49,572 nucleotides of DNA from Bacteroidales bacterium (GCA_003141495.1 PLMC01000031.1:19468-69039), one strand, 5' to 3'; shown: positions 1-9,365, numbered from the stretch's first letter. Notes: generated by a model not told the origin, from the sequence alone. Made by a program: numbers and translations.

Positions 1-520
1 ATTGGTAGCTCTGATGTTATTGTCCGAGGTGTATGCTGGGGTACTGCATCGAATCCAACAACAACAGATAATGTGACCACTGATGGTGCAGGAATTGGTA
101 GTTTCACAAGCAGTATAACAGGTTTAACAGTTGGAACAATATATCACGTAAGAGCTTATGCGATCAATAGTGCAGGCACTGCTTATGGGGTTGATCGGAG
201 TTTTACTACATTAGTGACCCCAACGATCCCGGCTGTAACTACAACCTCTATTTCTGGAATAACACAGACAACTGCCACTTCAGGTGGAAATGTTACTTCC
301 ATTGGTAGCTCTGATGTTATTGTGCGAGGTGTATGTTGGAGTACTTCATCGAATCCAACAACAACAGATAATGTGACCACCGATGGTGCAGGAATTGGTA
401 GTTTCACAAGCAGTATAACAGGTTTAACAGCTGGAACAATATATCACGTAAGAGCTTATGCAATTAACAGTGCCGGGATAGGGTATGGAGTTGATAGAAC
501 ATTTACTACATTAATCACAT
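1..520 (+). repeat. Direct repeat of 300 bp encoding Fn3-like modules
   Basis: The sequence at base 1 recurs at base 301 with only scattered substitutions: both copies start ATTGGTAGCTCTGATGTTAT. The period is exactly 300 bp, so the frame is kept. Identity is high enough to suggest recent duplication or gene conversion. More copies probably lie upstream of the window. Confidence 0.85.
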
Positions 521-1023
521 TGAGTTGGGTAATATATGATCAATTTACGGATAACACACTGAACTCAGGCTTATGGCGTTCTGTAATCGGTTGGAATGGT
601 CGAGTTCTCGAGACGAATAACCAGCTCCAAGTTTGGGGTCATACAGGGGCAAGTACCGGAAGTGGTCGCGCTCAAACAGTCAGTTCTGCAACTGGATGGC
701 GTTTTGAAATTATCGAAGAATATATAAATGGTTTTTATGGAGGACAAGGGTGGCATATCTATGCTTACGATAATCCAACGTCAACGCGCATTGAACTAGC
801 CAATCATATTAGTGTAGGCGGAAGTGTTGCCAATTTGGGAGACATTGTAGGCGCTTATGAAATCGTTCTAGATAATAATACCTTTACAGTCTGGCGAGAT
901 GGCTCGATACTTAGGACAGTAAGTGCAGATGGGAAACCCGATTATGCATTAGAATTTACAAGTGACGATGTTGCTGGTGGAGGTCAGACGCACTTGTTTA
1001 TTGATAATGTGTGGATACACTAA
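1..1023 (+). CDS. Repeat-containing surface protein, 3' part (Fn3-like repeats plus C-terminal lectin-like domain)
   Basis: The reading frame is open from base 1, so the gene starts outside the window and the ATG at 73 is internal. The visible part has two Fn3-like repeats of exactly 100 codons, both carrying the VRGVCW, SSITGLT and YHVRAYAINSAG motifs; the first is cut by the window edge. A tail of about 165 residues follows, rich in aromatic residues and predicted beta strand (starting near WVIYDQFTDN and ending HLFIDNVWIH), which resembles a LamG/concanavalin-like domain. Repeats of this kind are common in secreted Bacteroidota surface proteins. I see no clear T9SS C-terminal sorting domain. 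The exact role is unknown; adhesion or polymer binding is inference. Confidence 0.75.
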   Translation: MGSSDVIVRGVCWGTASNPTTTDNVTTDGAGIGSFTSSITGLTVGTIYHVRAYAINSAGTAYGVDRSFTTLVTPTIPAVTTTSISGITQTTATSGGNVTSIGSSDVIVRGVCWSTSSNPTTTDNVTTDGAGIGSFTSSITGLTAGTIYHVRAYAINSAGIGYGVDRTFTTLITLSWVIYDQFTDNTLNSGLWRSVIGWNGRVLETNNQLQVWGHTGASTGSGRAQTVSSATGWRFEIIEEYINGFYGGQGWHIYAYDNPTSTRIELANHISVGGSVANLGDIVGAYEIVLDNNTFTVWRDGSILRTVSADGKPDYALEFTSDDVAGGGQTHLFIDNVWIH

Positions 1024-1356
1024 GGTTAAATTCAAACATTATAAACTTTTATAGTTCAGTACGTAAAAGATAAAAGCAAATATTGATTTTATGAACCTAT
1101 TAACAGTCCTCTGAAATCAGCTTCGGGGCTTTTTTATTAAGAATAGATCAAAAATATATTGACTTTGTCCCCGGTGGGTATTATATTAACCTTTTAGATG
1201 GTATACTCTGGGACACTAGCACAAATCCCGGCAGCGAGAGGTAGACCCCGTAAATCATAAACCGGGGTTTACTGTTTAATTAATCTTATGGCCTGAAAAT
1301 TAGTAACTTTGACTATAAGAGATAAAAGTCAATATATAACAGAGAATCTTAACACT
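1024..1356. other. Intergenic region with two hairpins
   Basis: No gene is visible. A GC-rich stretch ending in a T run lies near 1110-1137 and is probably the terminator of the surface protein gene. An inverted repeat around 1243-1270 (ACCCCG ... CGGGGT) may be a second terminator or a decayed repeat. Confidence 0.4.
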
Positions 1357-1797
1357 ATGAAAGAATGTAAATTGTGCAAATGCGAATTAAAAGCTGCTAA
1401 TGCTAAAGTATGTTACCATTGCGGATCAGATCAGAGAGGTTTTCTCAGATTTATTAAGGACACGGGTTTCACCAATATGGTAGCGGTAGTAGTACTTATT
1501 TTTGCGTTTATCCAATATAATGCTGCTCAAAGAGAAAAAGTCTTAGCACAGGAAGCAAACTCTTCCTCACAAAAAGCTCTGCATAAAATAGATAGCTTAG
1601 GCTCTCACGTGGAACAAATGGTAAAACTATATGCAGAAATTTCATATATACAAACGACCATCTATTCCATAAGTGTGGATGGAGCAATTACATATCCTGA
1701 AAATTTTCATACCAAGTTAGATTCCCTTATGAAAATAATAGAGCCAGATAGGCTAAAAAGACAGGGATGGATAGAAAATTTAAATAGATCAAAATAA
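1357..1797 (+). CDS. Small zinc-ribbon membrane protein
   Basis: This 146-residue protein starts with a four-cysteine zinc ribbon (CKLC ... CYHC, residues 4-24). A hydrophobic segment (MVAVVVLIFAFIQY, about 40-53) and a polar C-terminal part that may form a coiled coil follow. I chose the ATG at 1357 because the zinc ribbon begins right after it; a TTG at 1309 would add 16 residues of low quality. The layout suggests a single-pass inner-membrane protein. I do not recognise the family. It stands alone, between debris on both sides. Confidence 0.6.
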   Translation: MKECKLCKCELKAANAKVCYHCGSDQRGFLRFIKDTGFTNMVAVVVLIFAFIQYNAAQREKVLAQEANSSSQKALHKIDSLGSHVEQMVKLYAEISYIQTTIYSISVDGAITYPENFHTKLDSLMKIIEPDRLKRQGWIENLNRSK

Positions 1798-2084
1798 ACT
1801 TGTACCGAGAAATATTAATAAACTTCCACCTGAATAATAACGGAATAAAATAATTTGCATTCACTATTGAATCAGCTCCGAACTTACTGTTTAATGGCTT
1901 ATTCTGTCAAATAGTCAATGGTTGCGATGAGTTTGAATTCGGGTCAAAGTTTCCAATATGCTTCCAATCTGGCAAATAAAAAACCTGCAAATTGTTAGTT
2001 TACAGGTCATTGATTTCATTCTTTGTAGCGGAGGTAGAAAATGACCTCCTTAACGTACGACCCACAACCTATAAGGCTGTTGCT
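1798..2084. other. Non-coding junction at the left edge of the decayed region
   Basis: No intact gene. The stretch contains the left copy of the ~66 bp inverted repeat (about 1946-2016) and a degraded tRNA-like sequence on the minus strand directly after it. Confidence 0.5.
1946..2016 (-). repeat. Left copy of a ~66 bp integration/terminator module
   Basis: Read on the minus strand this segment has a hairpin (ACCTGTAAAC ... TTGCAGGT), a T run and then TTGCCAGATTGGAAGCATAT. It matches the plus-strand segment at 12874-12939 with about ten differences. In both places it follows a degraded tRNA 3' end, as expected for a tRNA terminator plus the attachment end of an integrated element. Confidence 0.6.
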
Positions 2085-2085
2085 T
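2025..2085 (-). pseudogene. Degraded tRNA-like fragment
   Basis: On the minus strand the sequence shows a D-stem remnant (AAAGC), an anticodon-arm-like hairpin (ACAGC, a 7-base loop, GTTGT), a variable-loop-like GGGTCG, a hairpin in place of the T arm (GGAGG ... CCTCC) and a 3' end CTCCGCTACA. The T-loop TTCGA is lost and no 5' acceptor strand is visible. It is read as the leftover of a tRNA used as an integration site. The assignment is tentative. Confidence 0.35.
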
Positions 2086-3005
2086 TAAATTTTTGGCGTC
2101 CAGTCTTCCCACTCTGGTCTATATTCAAGGATAACAGGATAATGTTTCCCATTCTTCTCAGTAATTCTAATTTCCATTTCATTTCCATTTTTCTTTGCTA
2201 TACCAGCATAGAAGTTATTAATCTCATTGTTCATTCTGATATACTGGTTATGTAACACCAAAGTGTTGTGAAATATATCAATCCAATCATCAAATGTGAT
2301 ATAACGAAGTTTTGCAAATGGGTCTCCTTTAATAAAATTATTTGGATGAATATTTCTTCCAAGGAATGAATAGTTAGAATGAGCTATTGAATTTCTGATT
2401 TGGGTCTTATAGGTATTTGTAATCAGATCGCAAACAATTTGAGAATGTTTTTGAAGCCTATCTCGTATTTTGAGTCTGATTATATCTTGTCTTGAACCTG
2501 AAGCGTTTTTGTCACGAGATGATTCTTGTACTTTAAAATACCAATCATAGGGTTCTCCATATAGGATTCTAACGAATTGGTAAAGTTTTTTTATTATCAT
2601 ATCTGCTTCCCAAAACTTTAAATAAACAAGCATTTCAAGCTATATGCTTGTTTCTTCTAAGTCTACCAGTTCGTCAATTTCTTTGGAACGCTCTGGAGTA
2701 TACTCATGTAATTTTAAATATTCTGAATAATTAAGTTTCGATATGTTGGTTGTCCTATATTTATTTATGAATGAGTAATGAGCAAGCTCCGAATGCCCTT
2801 CTGGACCAGGTCCAATCACATGGGGATTATATTTCTTATCAGAAAAAGTATTATTTTTGCTGATACTTTCTTCATAGAATCCATTTATATGAACCAATAA
2901 CAAATCTCCTTTATGTGATTGGTTATTCCAGGCAAGGTCAATGAGCCTGTTAAATTCAGGATTTAGTATTTTTTCACGCTCCTTCAATTTATCTATAAAA
3001 ATCAT
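2085..3005 (-). pseudogene. Uncharacterised protein gene interrupted by an in-frame TAG (121 + 182 codons)
   Basis: Two minus-strand reading frames, 3005-2640 (121 aa) and 2633-2085 (182 aa), lie in the same frame and are separated only by TAG CTT GAA. Reading through the TAG gives one continuous protein of about 306 residues, so the simplest reading is one gene with a nonsense mutation. The downstream part has RNSIAH, an R-x4-H motif like that of HEPN-fold RNases, and the helical, charged composition of that group. The first half has no recognised motif. Neither half has a strong ribosome-binding site. Two separate coupled genes remain possible, since an ATG comes 6 bases after the stop. The function is unknown. 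Confidence 0.5.
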
Positions 3006-3143
3006 TTGACAGTCGGTTCTCTGCGTTCTTTGTATTTATTATCACTTCTAGATGGACCAGTGCAACAACTTAAATTTTGGGCTTACACTTTTACGTTCTT
3101 CCAGAATGGATCAAAGATACGGATAATCCCGAATAGACTCAGA

Positions 3144-3180
3144 CATGAACCACAGCCTAAAAAGCTGTTGCTCTCTGGTC
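3144..3180 (-). pseudogene. tRNA-like fragment with a Lys-type anticodon arm
   Basis: The minus strand reads GAGAGCAACAGC TTTTTAG GCTGT GG, matching a D-stem 3' strand plus an anticodon arm with loop TTTTTAG (anticodon TTT if intact). The T arm after it is not recognisable. It resembles the fragment at 2025-2085, which shares AGCAACAGC. This supports repeated use of a tRNA as a target in this area, but the fragment is short. Confidence 0.3.
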
Positions 3181-3225
3181 TTAATTCAATGGTTAAAAGT
3201 GGCAGTTATTCATTTAGTGGGGCAA

Positions 3226-3312
3226 TTATGGGACAAATAGGCAAATAAAAAACCCTATTGTGCTGATCTATTGCATCAATAGGGTTCTGAATTGAGGTCG
3301 GTGGTGGATATA
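3226..3312 (+). repeat. Copy C of a hairpin-bearing integration module
   Basis: The hairpin AACCCTATTG ... CAATAGGGTT sits between GGCAAATAAA and TGAATTGAGGTCGGTGGTGG. The layout (GGCAAATAAAAAACC, hairpin, a G-rich tail) parallels the module at 1946-2016. A diverged relative lies at 4362-4450 in the same orientation. Confidence 0.45.
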
Positions 3313-3722
3313 ATTTTTACGCAAAATGAGATCTTAATTCCTAAAAAATCAGACTATTGCCCTAATGTTTTAGCAAAATATATTTGTTTTTGGACATGGG
3401 TCCTTTTAAATGATCAAATACTCGATTACAATAGATAAGAATCCCTCTAAGTTGATTTGGATCATTCGGAAATCATTTCAACTAGGTGAATAATCTGACT
3501 CGCCAAATTTGGCGGTTCTAAACGCTTGACTATATGATATATTACCAATATATATCAAATCATTGGCCGGTGATTTGGAAAAGAGGACTTCAACAATTTG
3601 GGGACGTTGACACACTTTCCATGCTTCCGGTTTCATCATTCCCAGAACTAGGATGGAAAAGGGACAGATCAATTCCTGTCAATAGAACTTCAAGGAGAGC
3701 TGCTGACATTACAACACCTGAA
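3313..3722. other. Intergenic stretch without a recognisable gene
   Basis: Short open frames exist on both strands here but show no motifs, no start signal and no coding-like composition. I see no other structure. Confidence 0.4.
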
Positions 3723-4256
3723 TCAGTCAAGTTTTTCAAGTGCTGCAACTAGCTCAGATCGCATAAAATAGATGCGCCCATCTAACTTGTATCCCTTTAT
3801 TAAGCCTTTCTTTCTCCAGGCAATGAGTGTTTGCCGGGATTTGCCAAGAAATGCAACTGCTTCGGGCTGACTAATAGGTTTCTCTGTTTCTTCTTCTTTA
3901 GATGTTTTAATTTTCCCTGCCAGTATTCTTTCTGCATAGGTCTCAGCAAATACTATCAGGTCATCACGACTGGTGATGACCAATATGTTTTCACTTCTAA
4001 GTAAAAGTTCGTTGATTCCCATTTGTGCGTAATTTGAATTTTCGCTTTCAAAGTTAAATAAAAAGCCCCGGCAATTAGTTTCAGGGCCTAACCTAAGCTG
4101 AATTTCAAATAAATCCGTTACCGTTTTGCCGGAGACAGCTTTTAGATCATTCACCACGTCTATATTCCCTACTTCCGAGATAGTTGTTGCAGCTAAATAC
4201 AAGCTAGGCATTTTGGCATCCTCATCAGGTATTATAACTTGTACTTCTGCATCCAT
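3723..4256 (-). CDS. Helix-turn-helix (excisionase-type) DNA-binding protein
   Basis: The 177-residue protein ends in a MerR/excisionase-like winged-helix domain (about residues 128-175). It has the pattern ISQPEAVAFLGKSRQTLIAW followed by KGLIKGYKLDGRIYF, which is typical of the HTH_17 group. The N-terminal ~120 residues have no recognised motif and may be a regulatory or dimerisation part. Proteins of this kind are frequent in Bacteroidota integrative elements, acting as excisionases or regulators. No integrase is next to it, so the role is inferred from family and setting. It lies between two copies of the hairpin module (3226-3312 and 4362-4450), which may mark the ends of a small former element. 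Confidence 0.7.
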   Translation of the reverse strand: MDAEVQVIIPDEDAKMPSLYLAATTISEVGNIDVVNDLKAVSGKTVTDLFEIQLRLGPETNCRGFLFNFESENSNYAQMGINELLLRSENILVITSRDDLIVFAETYAERILAGKIKTSKEEETEKPISQPEAVAFLGKSRQTLIAWRKKGLIKGYKLDGRIYFMRSELVAALEKLD

Positions 4257-4875
4257 GCTGGAACTTTCAGCAATATCATTTCTTGAATGCTCCGGGATTA
4301 GGCAGAGGGGATCCTAATGGTAGCAATATATATGCAAAAATTAAGGAGTTTTAAGATAATGGGGCAATAATGGGATTAGATAAGAAACTAAAAACCCTAT
4401 CATGCTGATCTACTGCACTGATATGGTTTGCAATTGAGGTCGATGGCGGCTGTCTCTACACCAACCAATGAAGTTAATCCATTGGGAATCCGACTGGAGG
4501 TCCTACTATTTGAAAAAATAAATTTGTCTTTTGCCCAGGAGCATTTCAATATAGCGTTTACATGAGGAGGATCCTTTCGAAAGTGCGGTGAGACCCCCCT
4601 CCGGCTAGCAGACAGGTCAGGTGTTCTTTATTTCAAATGGCATCTCTTGATTCATAATTTCGATAAAGTGAAATGCTTCTAGCTCAATTTTATAAGGATT
4701 TTGAAGCAGTTCAAATAAAAAACTTGACTTCAGATTTTTTTCACTTTAACTTTGTTTGTAAGATGTAAAAGGTTTATTGTCCATTCAGCCTGTATCTAAA
4801 TACTTATAATGCTTAGAAAAGTGAATTATTAGCAATTTTCAAGGTTTTAGAATTTAAACTTAAAGATCTTTAAAA
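4257..4875. other. Intergenic region (619 bp) holding a diverged repeat copy
   Basis: No gene recognised. It contains copy D of the hairpin module at about 4362-4450. The rest shows neither coding character nor clear structure. An AT-rich tract before 4876 probably holds the promoter of the next gene. Confidence 0.4.
4362..4450 (+). repeat. Copy D of the hairpin-bearing module, diverged
   Basis: It shares GGGCAATAATGGGA, AAAAACCCTAT, TGCTGATCTA and GCAATTGAGGTCGATGGCGG-like blocks with the copy at 3226-3312, in the same order and orientation. The hairpin arms have drifted (AACCCTATCA versus TGATATGGTT). Confidence 0.45.
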
Positions 4876-5565
4876 ATGAAAACAAGTAAGTTGATCATTT
4901 TAGTAATCTTAGCAGTTGTTATATTTATAACAAAATGCATAAAGGATGAATCTATTCAAGGAAATAAGTTAGATCTCGAAAAGCTAGCAGTTAAAATTAA
5001 ACCTTCAAACACCTCGAAATCTCAACCTATGGCTCTGCCGGTTACGGATGAAATTCCACAGACCAGAGATAACTTAACCTCTATGAAGACTATTGTAAAG
5101 ATTTTTAGTGGCACCAAAAGTGCCGGCTTGACTATTCCAGGATTTGGTGGTTTAACGTTAGGAGTTGGTGAGTCTAACCTAAATGCCTACTACATTGAAA
5201 CAAAAATTGTTAAAAGGCAGACAGATACCGTAGTTTATGCGATAGGGTATTCTATTCATTATTTATTCAAAAAGGTTAAAAAAGGTCTTGATATAACTAA
5301 ACTACCTTTTATCAGTGCATCAGTTCAATTAGAAAGTAGCCAGACTCAAGTATTATACAGCATTCAGACTTATGGCATTAGAGGAATTAATCTAGTTCAA
5401 TATTTCAAACCAAATATAAATAAGAACTTTGATGTAGAAGGTTATGGTGTGATACAATCATCTATCGATGGTATACAAAATGTATTAGGAGATACAGTAC
5501 TTTCGAAATCAGTAAAATTCACCCCGGAGATTCTGGAATTTGTTAAACCAAGTGATCTTCATTAG
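4876..5565 (+). CDS. Putative lipoprotein of unknown function
   Basis: 229 residues. The N-terminus is a lipoprotein-type signal: MKTSK, a hydrophobic core to about residue 19, then cysteine within FITKC, followed by a polar linker of about 40 residues. The mature part has a glycine-rich stretch (TIPGFGGLTLGVGESNLNAY) and alternating hydrophobic residues suggesting beta structure. I do not recognise a family. Location in the periplasm or outer membrane is inferred from the signal. It is transcribed alone, with a terminator hairpin about 110 bp after the stop. Confidence 0.6.
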   Translation: MKTSKLIILVILAVVIFITKCIKDESIQGNKLDLEKLAVKIKPSNTSKSQPMALPVTDEIPQTRDNLTSMKTIVKIFSGTKSAGLTIPGFGGLTLGVGESNLNAYYIETKIVKRQTDTVVYAIGYSIHYLFKKVKKGLDITKLPFISASVQLESSQTQVLYSIQTYGIRGINLVQYFKPNINKNFDVEGYGVIQSSIDGIQNVLGDTVLSKSVKFTPEILEFVKPSDLH

Positions 5566-5673
5566 AGAGATCATGAATGTTGGGATGATTGGATTATGAG
5601 AGCCAAAATGAATCTTTGGGATATAATTTAGCAACGGGACGAAGTTTAAGCACCTTCCTCCGATGCAGCGAGG

Positions 5674-5699
5674 CCCCTGGAGAAATCCGGGGGTTTTTA
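5674..5699 (+). terminator. Rho-independent terminator
   Basis: An 8-bp stem (CCCCTGGA / TCCGGGGG with one G-T pair) around loop GAAA is followed by TTTTT. It probably ends the lipoprotein transcript. The same hairpin with matching flank (CAGCGAGG ahead of it) occurs inverted at 15613-15650. Confidence 0.7.
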
Positions 5700-5897
5700 C
5701 TTTCTATCATTCTCAATCTCTCACTTAAAAGTAACAATTCTTACTTATTTCCCATTAAGGGTTCTAGCATGCAAGCAGGAAAAGGCTATTCAGATGGTAA
5801 TTGAACTGGCGAAGTTGTTGGCAGAGGAGTTGGTTTGATATAAATGAGCATTGTCTTAGTATGACTTAAAGTAAGATTTTTAAAAATAGAGTTTATA

Positions 5898-7593
5898 ATG
5901 CCAGATGTCAGATTAGAGTATTTGAATAAGATTTTAGAATCAGATAATCCAAAGAAGATTATTATTTCAGGACCTGGAACAGGAAAAACCTACACCTTCA
6001 AGAAACTATTTGAGAAAATAGGTGACGGCAATTTTCTAGCATTAACATTCATAAGAAAACTATCTAATAGTCTCCAAGATGATCTTCCTGCAGCAGTAAA
6101 CGCAGACACTTTCCATGCTTTTTGTAAAGGGATAATGCATCATGTACAAGGTAAGGTTGATATTTTTCCACAGTTATCTGATGTCATTCTTAAAGATGCA
6201 GAAGTATTAGACCCTTCTCTTAAATCATTTGATAAAAAATTTCAATTACTTGAAGAGGATGGTGAGGAAATTAACTTCTATTTAAGGAGAGGGGATTATT
6301 ATGAATATTTATCATTCAATGACTCTGTGTACAGATTGTATAAGGAACTTATTAGGAACCCAGGAGTACTTCCAGCATATTCCCAGATCGTAATAGATGA
6401 ATATCAAGACTTTAATCCGCCTGAAGTAGCATTTATTAATGAACTTGAAAAGAAGGGTCCAATTCTGATAGTTGGTGATGATGATCAAGCGGTTTATAGT
6501 AATAAGCACTCATCTCCTGAATACATAAGAGAGAAGTATAATTCAGGTGAGTATGAAGTTCATGAATTACCTTATTGTAGCAGATGCCCTAATGTTATCA
6601 TCAATGCAACAAATGAGTTTGTCGCAAATATTGTAGATGTAGGTGGTTTGTCTGACAGAATTGAAAAGAGATTTTTACCTTTTTTATCAGATGATAATCC
6701 AATTAATCTAAGGTATTCCCAAATTGAATACGCAGAGGTACCTGTACTTGCTACGCTTACTAACTATATTAAGCACAAGGTCTCATGTATCCCAGAGGAT
6801 GAAATTGATGAATCATTTGACGAAAATTATCCAACAGCTCTAATAATTGGACAATCTCAATATATCACACAGCTCTATAAAAAACTTGAACCAGATATAG
6901 AAAATATTGAGATTAAAGTTTCAGATCAAAATCACTACAACATAACTGACGGAATGGCAATTCTATTGAACTCAGAGAACAATAATTTAGGATGGAGAAT
7001 CTTGATTGAATTTTTATTGCCACCTCTTGAATTGACCGATGTTATAAATTAAGAGTAGTGATGGGACAAATATTGTTGATATTCTTGACAAATCATTCGT
7101 TGAAAAATACAGAACATCTTTTGGACTTATCAAGAAACTTTTTCAGAAAGAGGACTTAGATACGATTGTAGGTGAGATAACTAAGATATATGATGATGTT
7201 ACTGGGCTTATTGTAGATCGGTTCAAGCCTGTTGAAGAGAAAGAGGCAACTAAAGAGATTAACAAAAAACTGCCTAAAGTACTACTTACCACATTTGAAG
7301 GTTGTAAAGGTCTTTCAGCAGGTCACGTTTTTATAGTTGGCTTTTATAATGGATCAATGCCGAAGATAAAGGACGGTGAAATAAGTGATTTGGAAATATG
7401 TAAATTTATTGTAGCTCTCACCAGGACGAAGAAAAAATGTTATTTAATTTATAATGAGTGGTTTATAAAGCAAGATGGACCAGGCACAAAATTTGGAAGA
7501 TCATCATTTAAAAAACTTCTACCTGACAAGTACCTAAATAACATCGGAAAAGTAAATGCAAAAATAATTGCTAAATGGAATGATCAAAAATGA
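5898..7593 (+). pseudogene. UvrD/PcrA-type DNA helicase, frameshifted
   Basis: Codons from 5898 encode a superfamily 1A helicase: Walker A GPGTGKT (residues 25-31), Walker B VIDEYQDF, and GDDDQAVYS. The frame ends at a TAA at 7050-7052. From about 7045 the frame of 7357-7593 is open without break and supplies the missing C-terminal motifs: TTFEGCKGLSAGHVFIVG (motif V region) and VALTRTKKKCYLI (motif VI). Removing one T at 7049/7050 joins them as DVIN-KSSDGTNIV, giving a helicase of about 564 residues. This is short for UvrD and nearer the small helicases of defence or mobile elements, but no GajA-like partner is seen. The stop overlaps the start of the next gene (ATGA at 7590). As written the gene is broken; a sequencing slip is possible. 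Confidence 0.75.
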
Positions 7594-8532
7594 GCATAAG
7601 TGCAATCAAATTTATAAACTCCAAGTTCCTCTTCTCACTATACCCTAATCTGGTAATTGTTGAAAAACCCACCACTAACATTGATATTAACCAGCTGATT
7701 GAAATCATTAAGTATGGGTATATAGAAGATATAATTAATATCCTCAGAAGCTCAATATCGAAGGAGGAGTATAACCTGATCAAAAAAGATAGTATCCCAT
7801 GTGTAACCTTATCCGGTGTATTCACTCATAGAGACAGTAAGAACCTGGTTAATCATAGTGGACTCATACAGGTTGATATAGATAAGGTGGAGGACTATGA
7901 GGCAACATTTAGTAAGTTATGTAAGGACAATTACATATATGTCTGTTTCAGGAGTCCAGGAGGAAATGGGATAAAGGCAATAGTTAAAATCAATCCATCA
8001 ATAGAGACCCATAAGAGCCAGTTCAAGGCACTTGAGATTTACTTCAAGAGTAAGGTTCGGCATTGCGATAGATAGCCTGTGTAAGGACCTTGCAAGGGCT
8101 ATGCTTCTGTCATACGACCCGGATATTTATTGCAATCCCTGGGCAGCCATATTTGAAGAAATGTTTGTAGAGAAAGTTTATCAACGAAAAAGTCCTCGTG
8201 GACCACAATTTGTAGGAGAAGAAAAGGCTGTTTATACTGATGAATCCGAAGATGTAGTAGAGAAGCTAATTGCCGCCCTGGAGGAGAATCAGATCGATAT
8301 TACAAGCTCTTATAAAAACTGGATTAAAATTGGATTTGCTCTGTGTACAACATTTGGAGAACAAGGAAGAGTGTATTATCATAGGATTGGAAGGATGTAT
8401 CCTCGCTATACACATGAGGAAACAGATGATATGTATTCCAACCTATTGGTAAGAAACAATAGAAAGACAAAGTTAGGGTCTATTATTTATTTAGCCATAC
8501 AAGCCGGAGTGAGAATTAAAAACAGAAATTGA
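7590..8532 (+). pseudogene. VirE-N/primase-like protein of a mobile element, frameshifted
   Basis: Two overlapping frames make one protein. The first (7590-8075) has the pattern HSGLIQVDIDKVED ... VCFRSPGGNGIKAIVKI, typical of the BT4734/VirE N-terminal primase-like domain. The second supplies GIAIDSLCKDLARAMLLSYD, then a PriCT_2-like C-terminal domain (SSYKNWIKIGFALCTTFGEQ through GSIIYLAIQAGV). Removing one G at 8054/8055 joins them as KSK-FGIAIDS, giving a protein of about 313 residues. Full-length relatives usually continue into a helicase domain, which is absent here. In Bacteroidota these proteins belong to integrative elements and are linked to their replication. The ATGA overlap with the helicase implies one transcript. 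Confidence 0.7.
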
Positions 8533-8630
8533 GATATTTTGATCTCCAAAAAACAATTAATTCAATCATAAGTGGTAATTAAAAGCTACCTTAGCTATTA
8601 AGCAATTTTTAATTTTAATAATGAATTACG

Positions 8631-9365
8631 ATGTCATACACATTACAAAAGGATGGAGACGATTTTGAACAACAATATTGGAAGGAGTTTCTACTGTCAG
8701 ATTTTCCTAATTATGAGATATATTGGTCTAAACATGTTGCTCCTCTGACAAATAGGCCCAATGATATTCATTTTAAGTCAAGTCAGCAATTAACAGGTGA
8801 TGGTTACACTGCCGATGATGTTTGTAAGGCACAACTGCATTACACAACATTTCGACACCTTGTAAGAACGTTTGAAATTCTGAAAACCCTTAAAGCAAGA
8901 AATCCTCAAAGCATCCTTGATACAGACATTTTGGCGGAAGGGCTTTTTCATATTGCTGCTGCACAAGATGTTGCCTTCGAATTTTTACAAAGAGTAGCTA
9001 CTCCAAATCAGTTTGACCCGTGGGCGCCAAAGAAAAGTGTTTCAATAACCAACCAAGACTCAAGTCAAGAAGCCCAAAATAAATGGAAAAAGGATAATAA
9101 CCATCCCCTTCAGGAAATCAGAGATTATAGAAACCACCTGACACATGGAAGAATATCGCCAAGTATTCAGGCGCCACCAAAAGTACTTCTACCAAAGATT
9201 GGGAAGGAATTAAGTTATTTAGATTGGCGATTAGTGACAGATTGGAATTCAGCAAGAGCCACAATTGCTCAAGGAGATTTTGATACATTGGAAATCATCC
9301 TTACAGATGCTTGGGACAAAACGGTTAAATACCTTAATGACGAGTGGGGAAAAATTATTAATTGA
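8631..9365 (+). CDS. Uncharacterised helical protein with a HEPN-like R-x4-H motif
   Basis: 244 residues, rich in helix. Near residue 168 it has RDYRNHLTHG, which contains R-x4-H, the usual RNase motif of HEPN folds; ahead of it is an acidic, aromatic helix region. HEPN proteins with this motif act as RNA-cutting toxins or defence effectors, or as inactive scaffolds. The motif alone does not prove activity. No antitoxin-like partner is adjacent. The start at 8631 (ATG TCA TAC) follows an AT-rich tract; another ATG lies 9 bases upstream. Its end overlaps the end of the convergent FISUMP gene by 8 bases. Confidence 0.55.
   Translation: MSYTLQKDGDDFEQQYWKEFLLSDFPNYEIYWSKHVAPLTNRPNDIHFKSSQQLTGDGYTADDVCKAQLHYTTFRHLVRTFEILKTLKARNPQSILDTDILAEGLFHIAAAQDVAFEFLQRVATPNQFDPWAPKKSVSITNQDSSQEAQNKWKKDNNHPLQEIRDYRNHLTHGRISPSIQAPPKVLLPKIGKELSYLDWRLVTDWNSARATIAQGDFDTLEIILTDAWDKTVKYLNDEWGKIIN

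Noticed and set aside
183-407. Minus-strand frame inside the Fn3 repeats
   Set aside because: It is the shadow of a repetitive coding sequence on the other strand, without motifs.
2085-3005. Stop-codon recoding of TAG
   Set aside because: Other genes of the window use TAG as a normal stop, for example the creatininase-like gene, and no recoding machinery is visible.
3006-3248. Plus-strand frame of 80 codons
   Set aside because: It overlaps a tRNA-like fragment and a repeat module, and shows no domain pattern.
5589-5804. Plus-strand frame of 71 codons behind the lipoprotein
   Set aside because: It runs straight through a terminator hairpin and has no coding character.
5898-7593. A Gabija-type defence pair based on the small helicase
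   Set aside because: GajB is a small UvrD-like helicase, but no GajA-like OLD nuclease gene is next to it; the coupled gene is primase-like.
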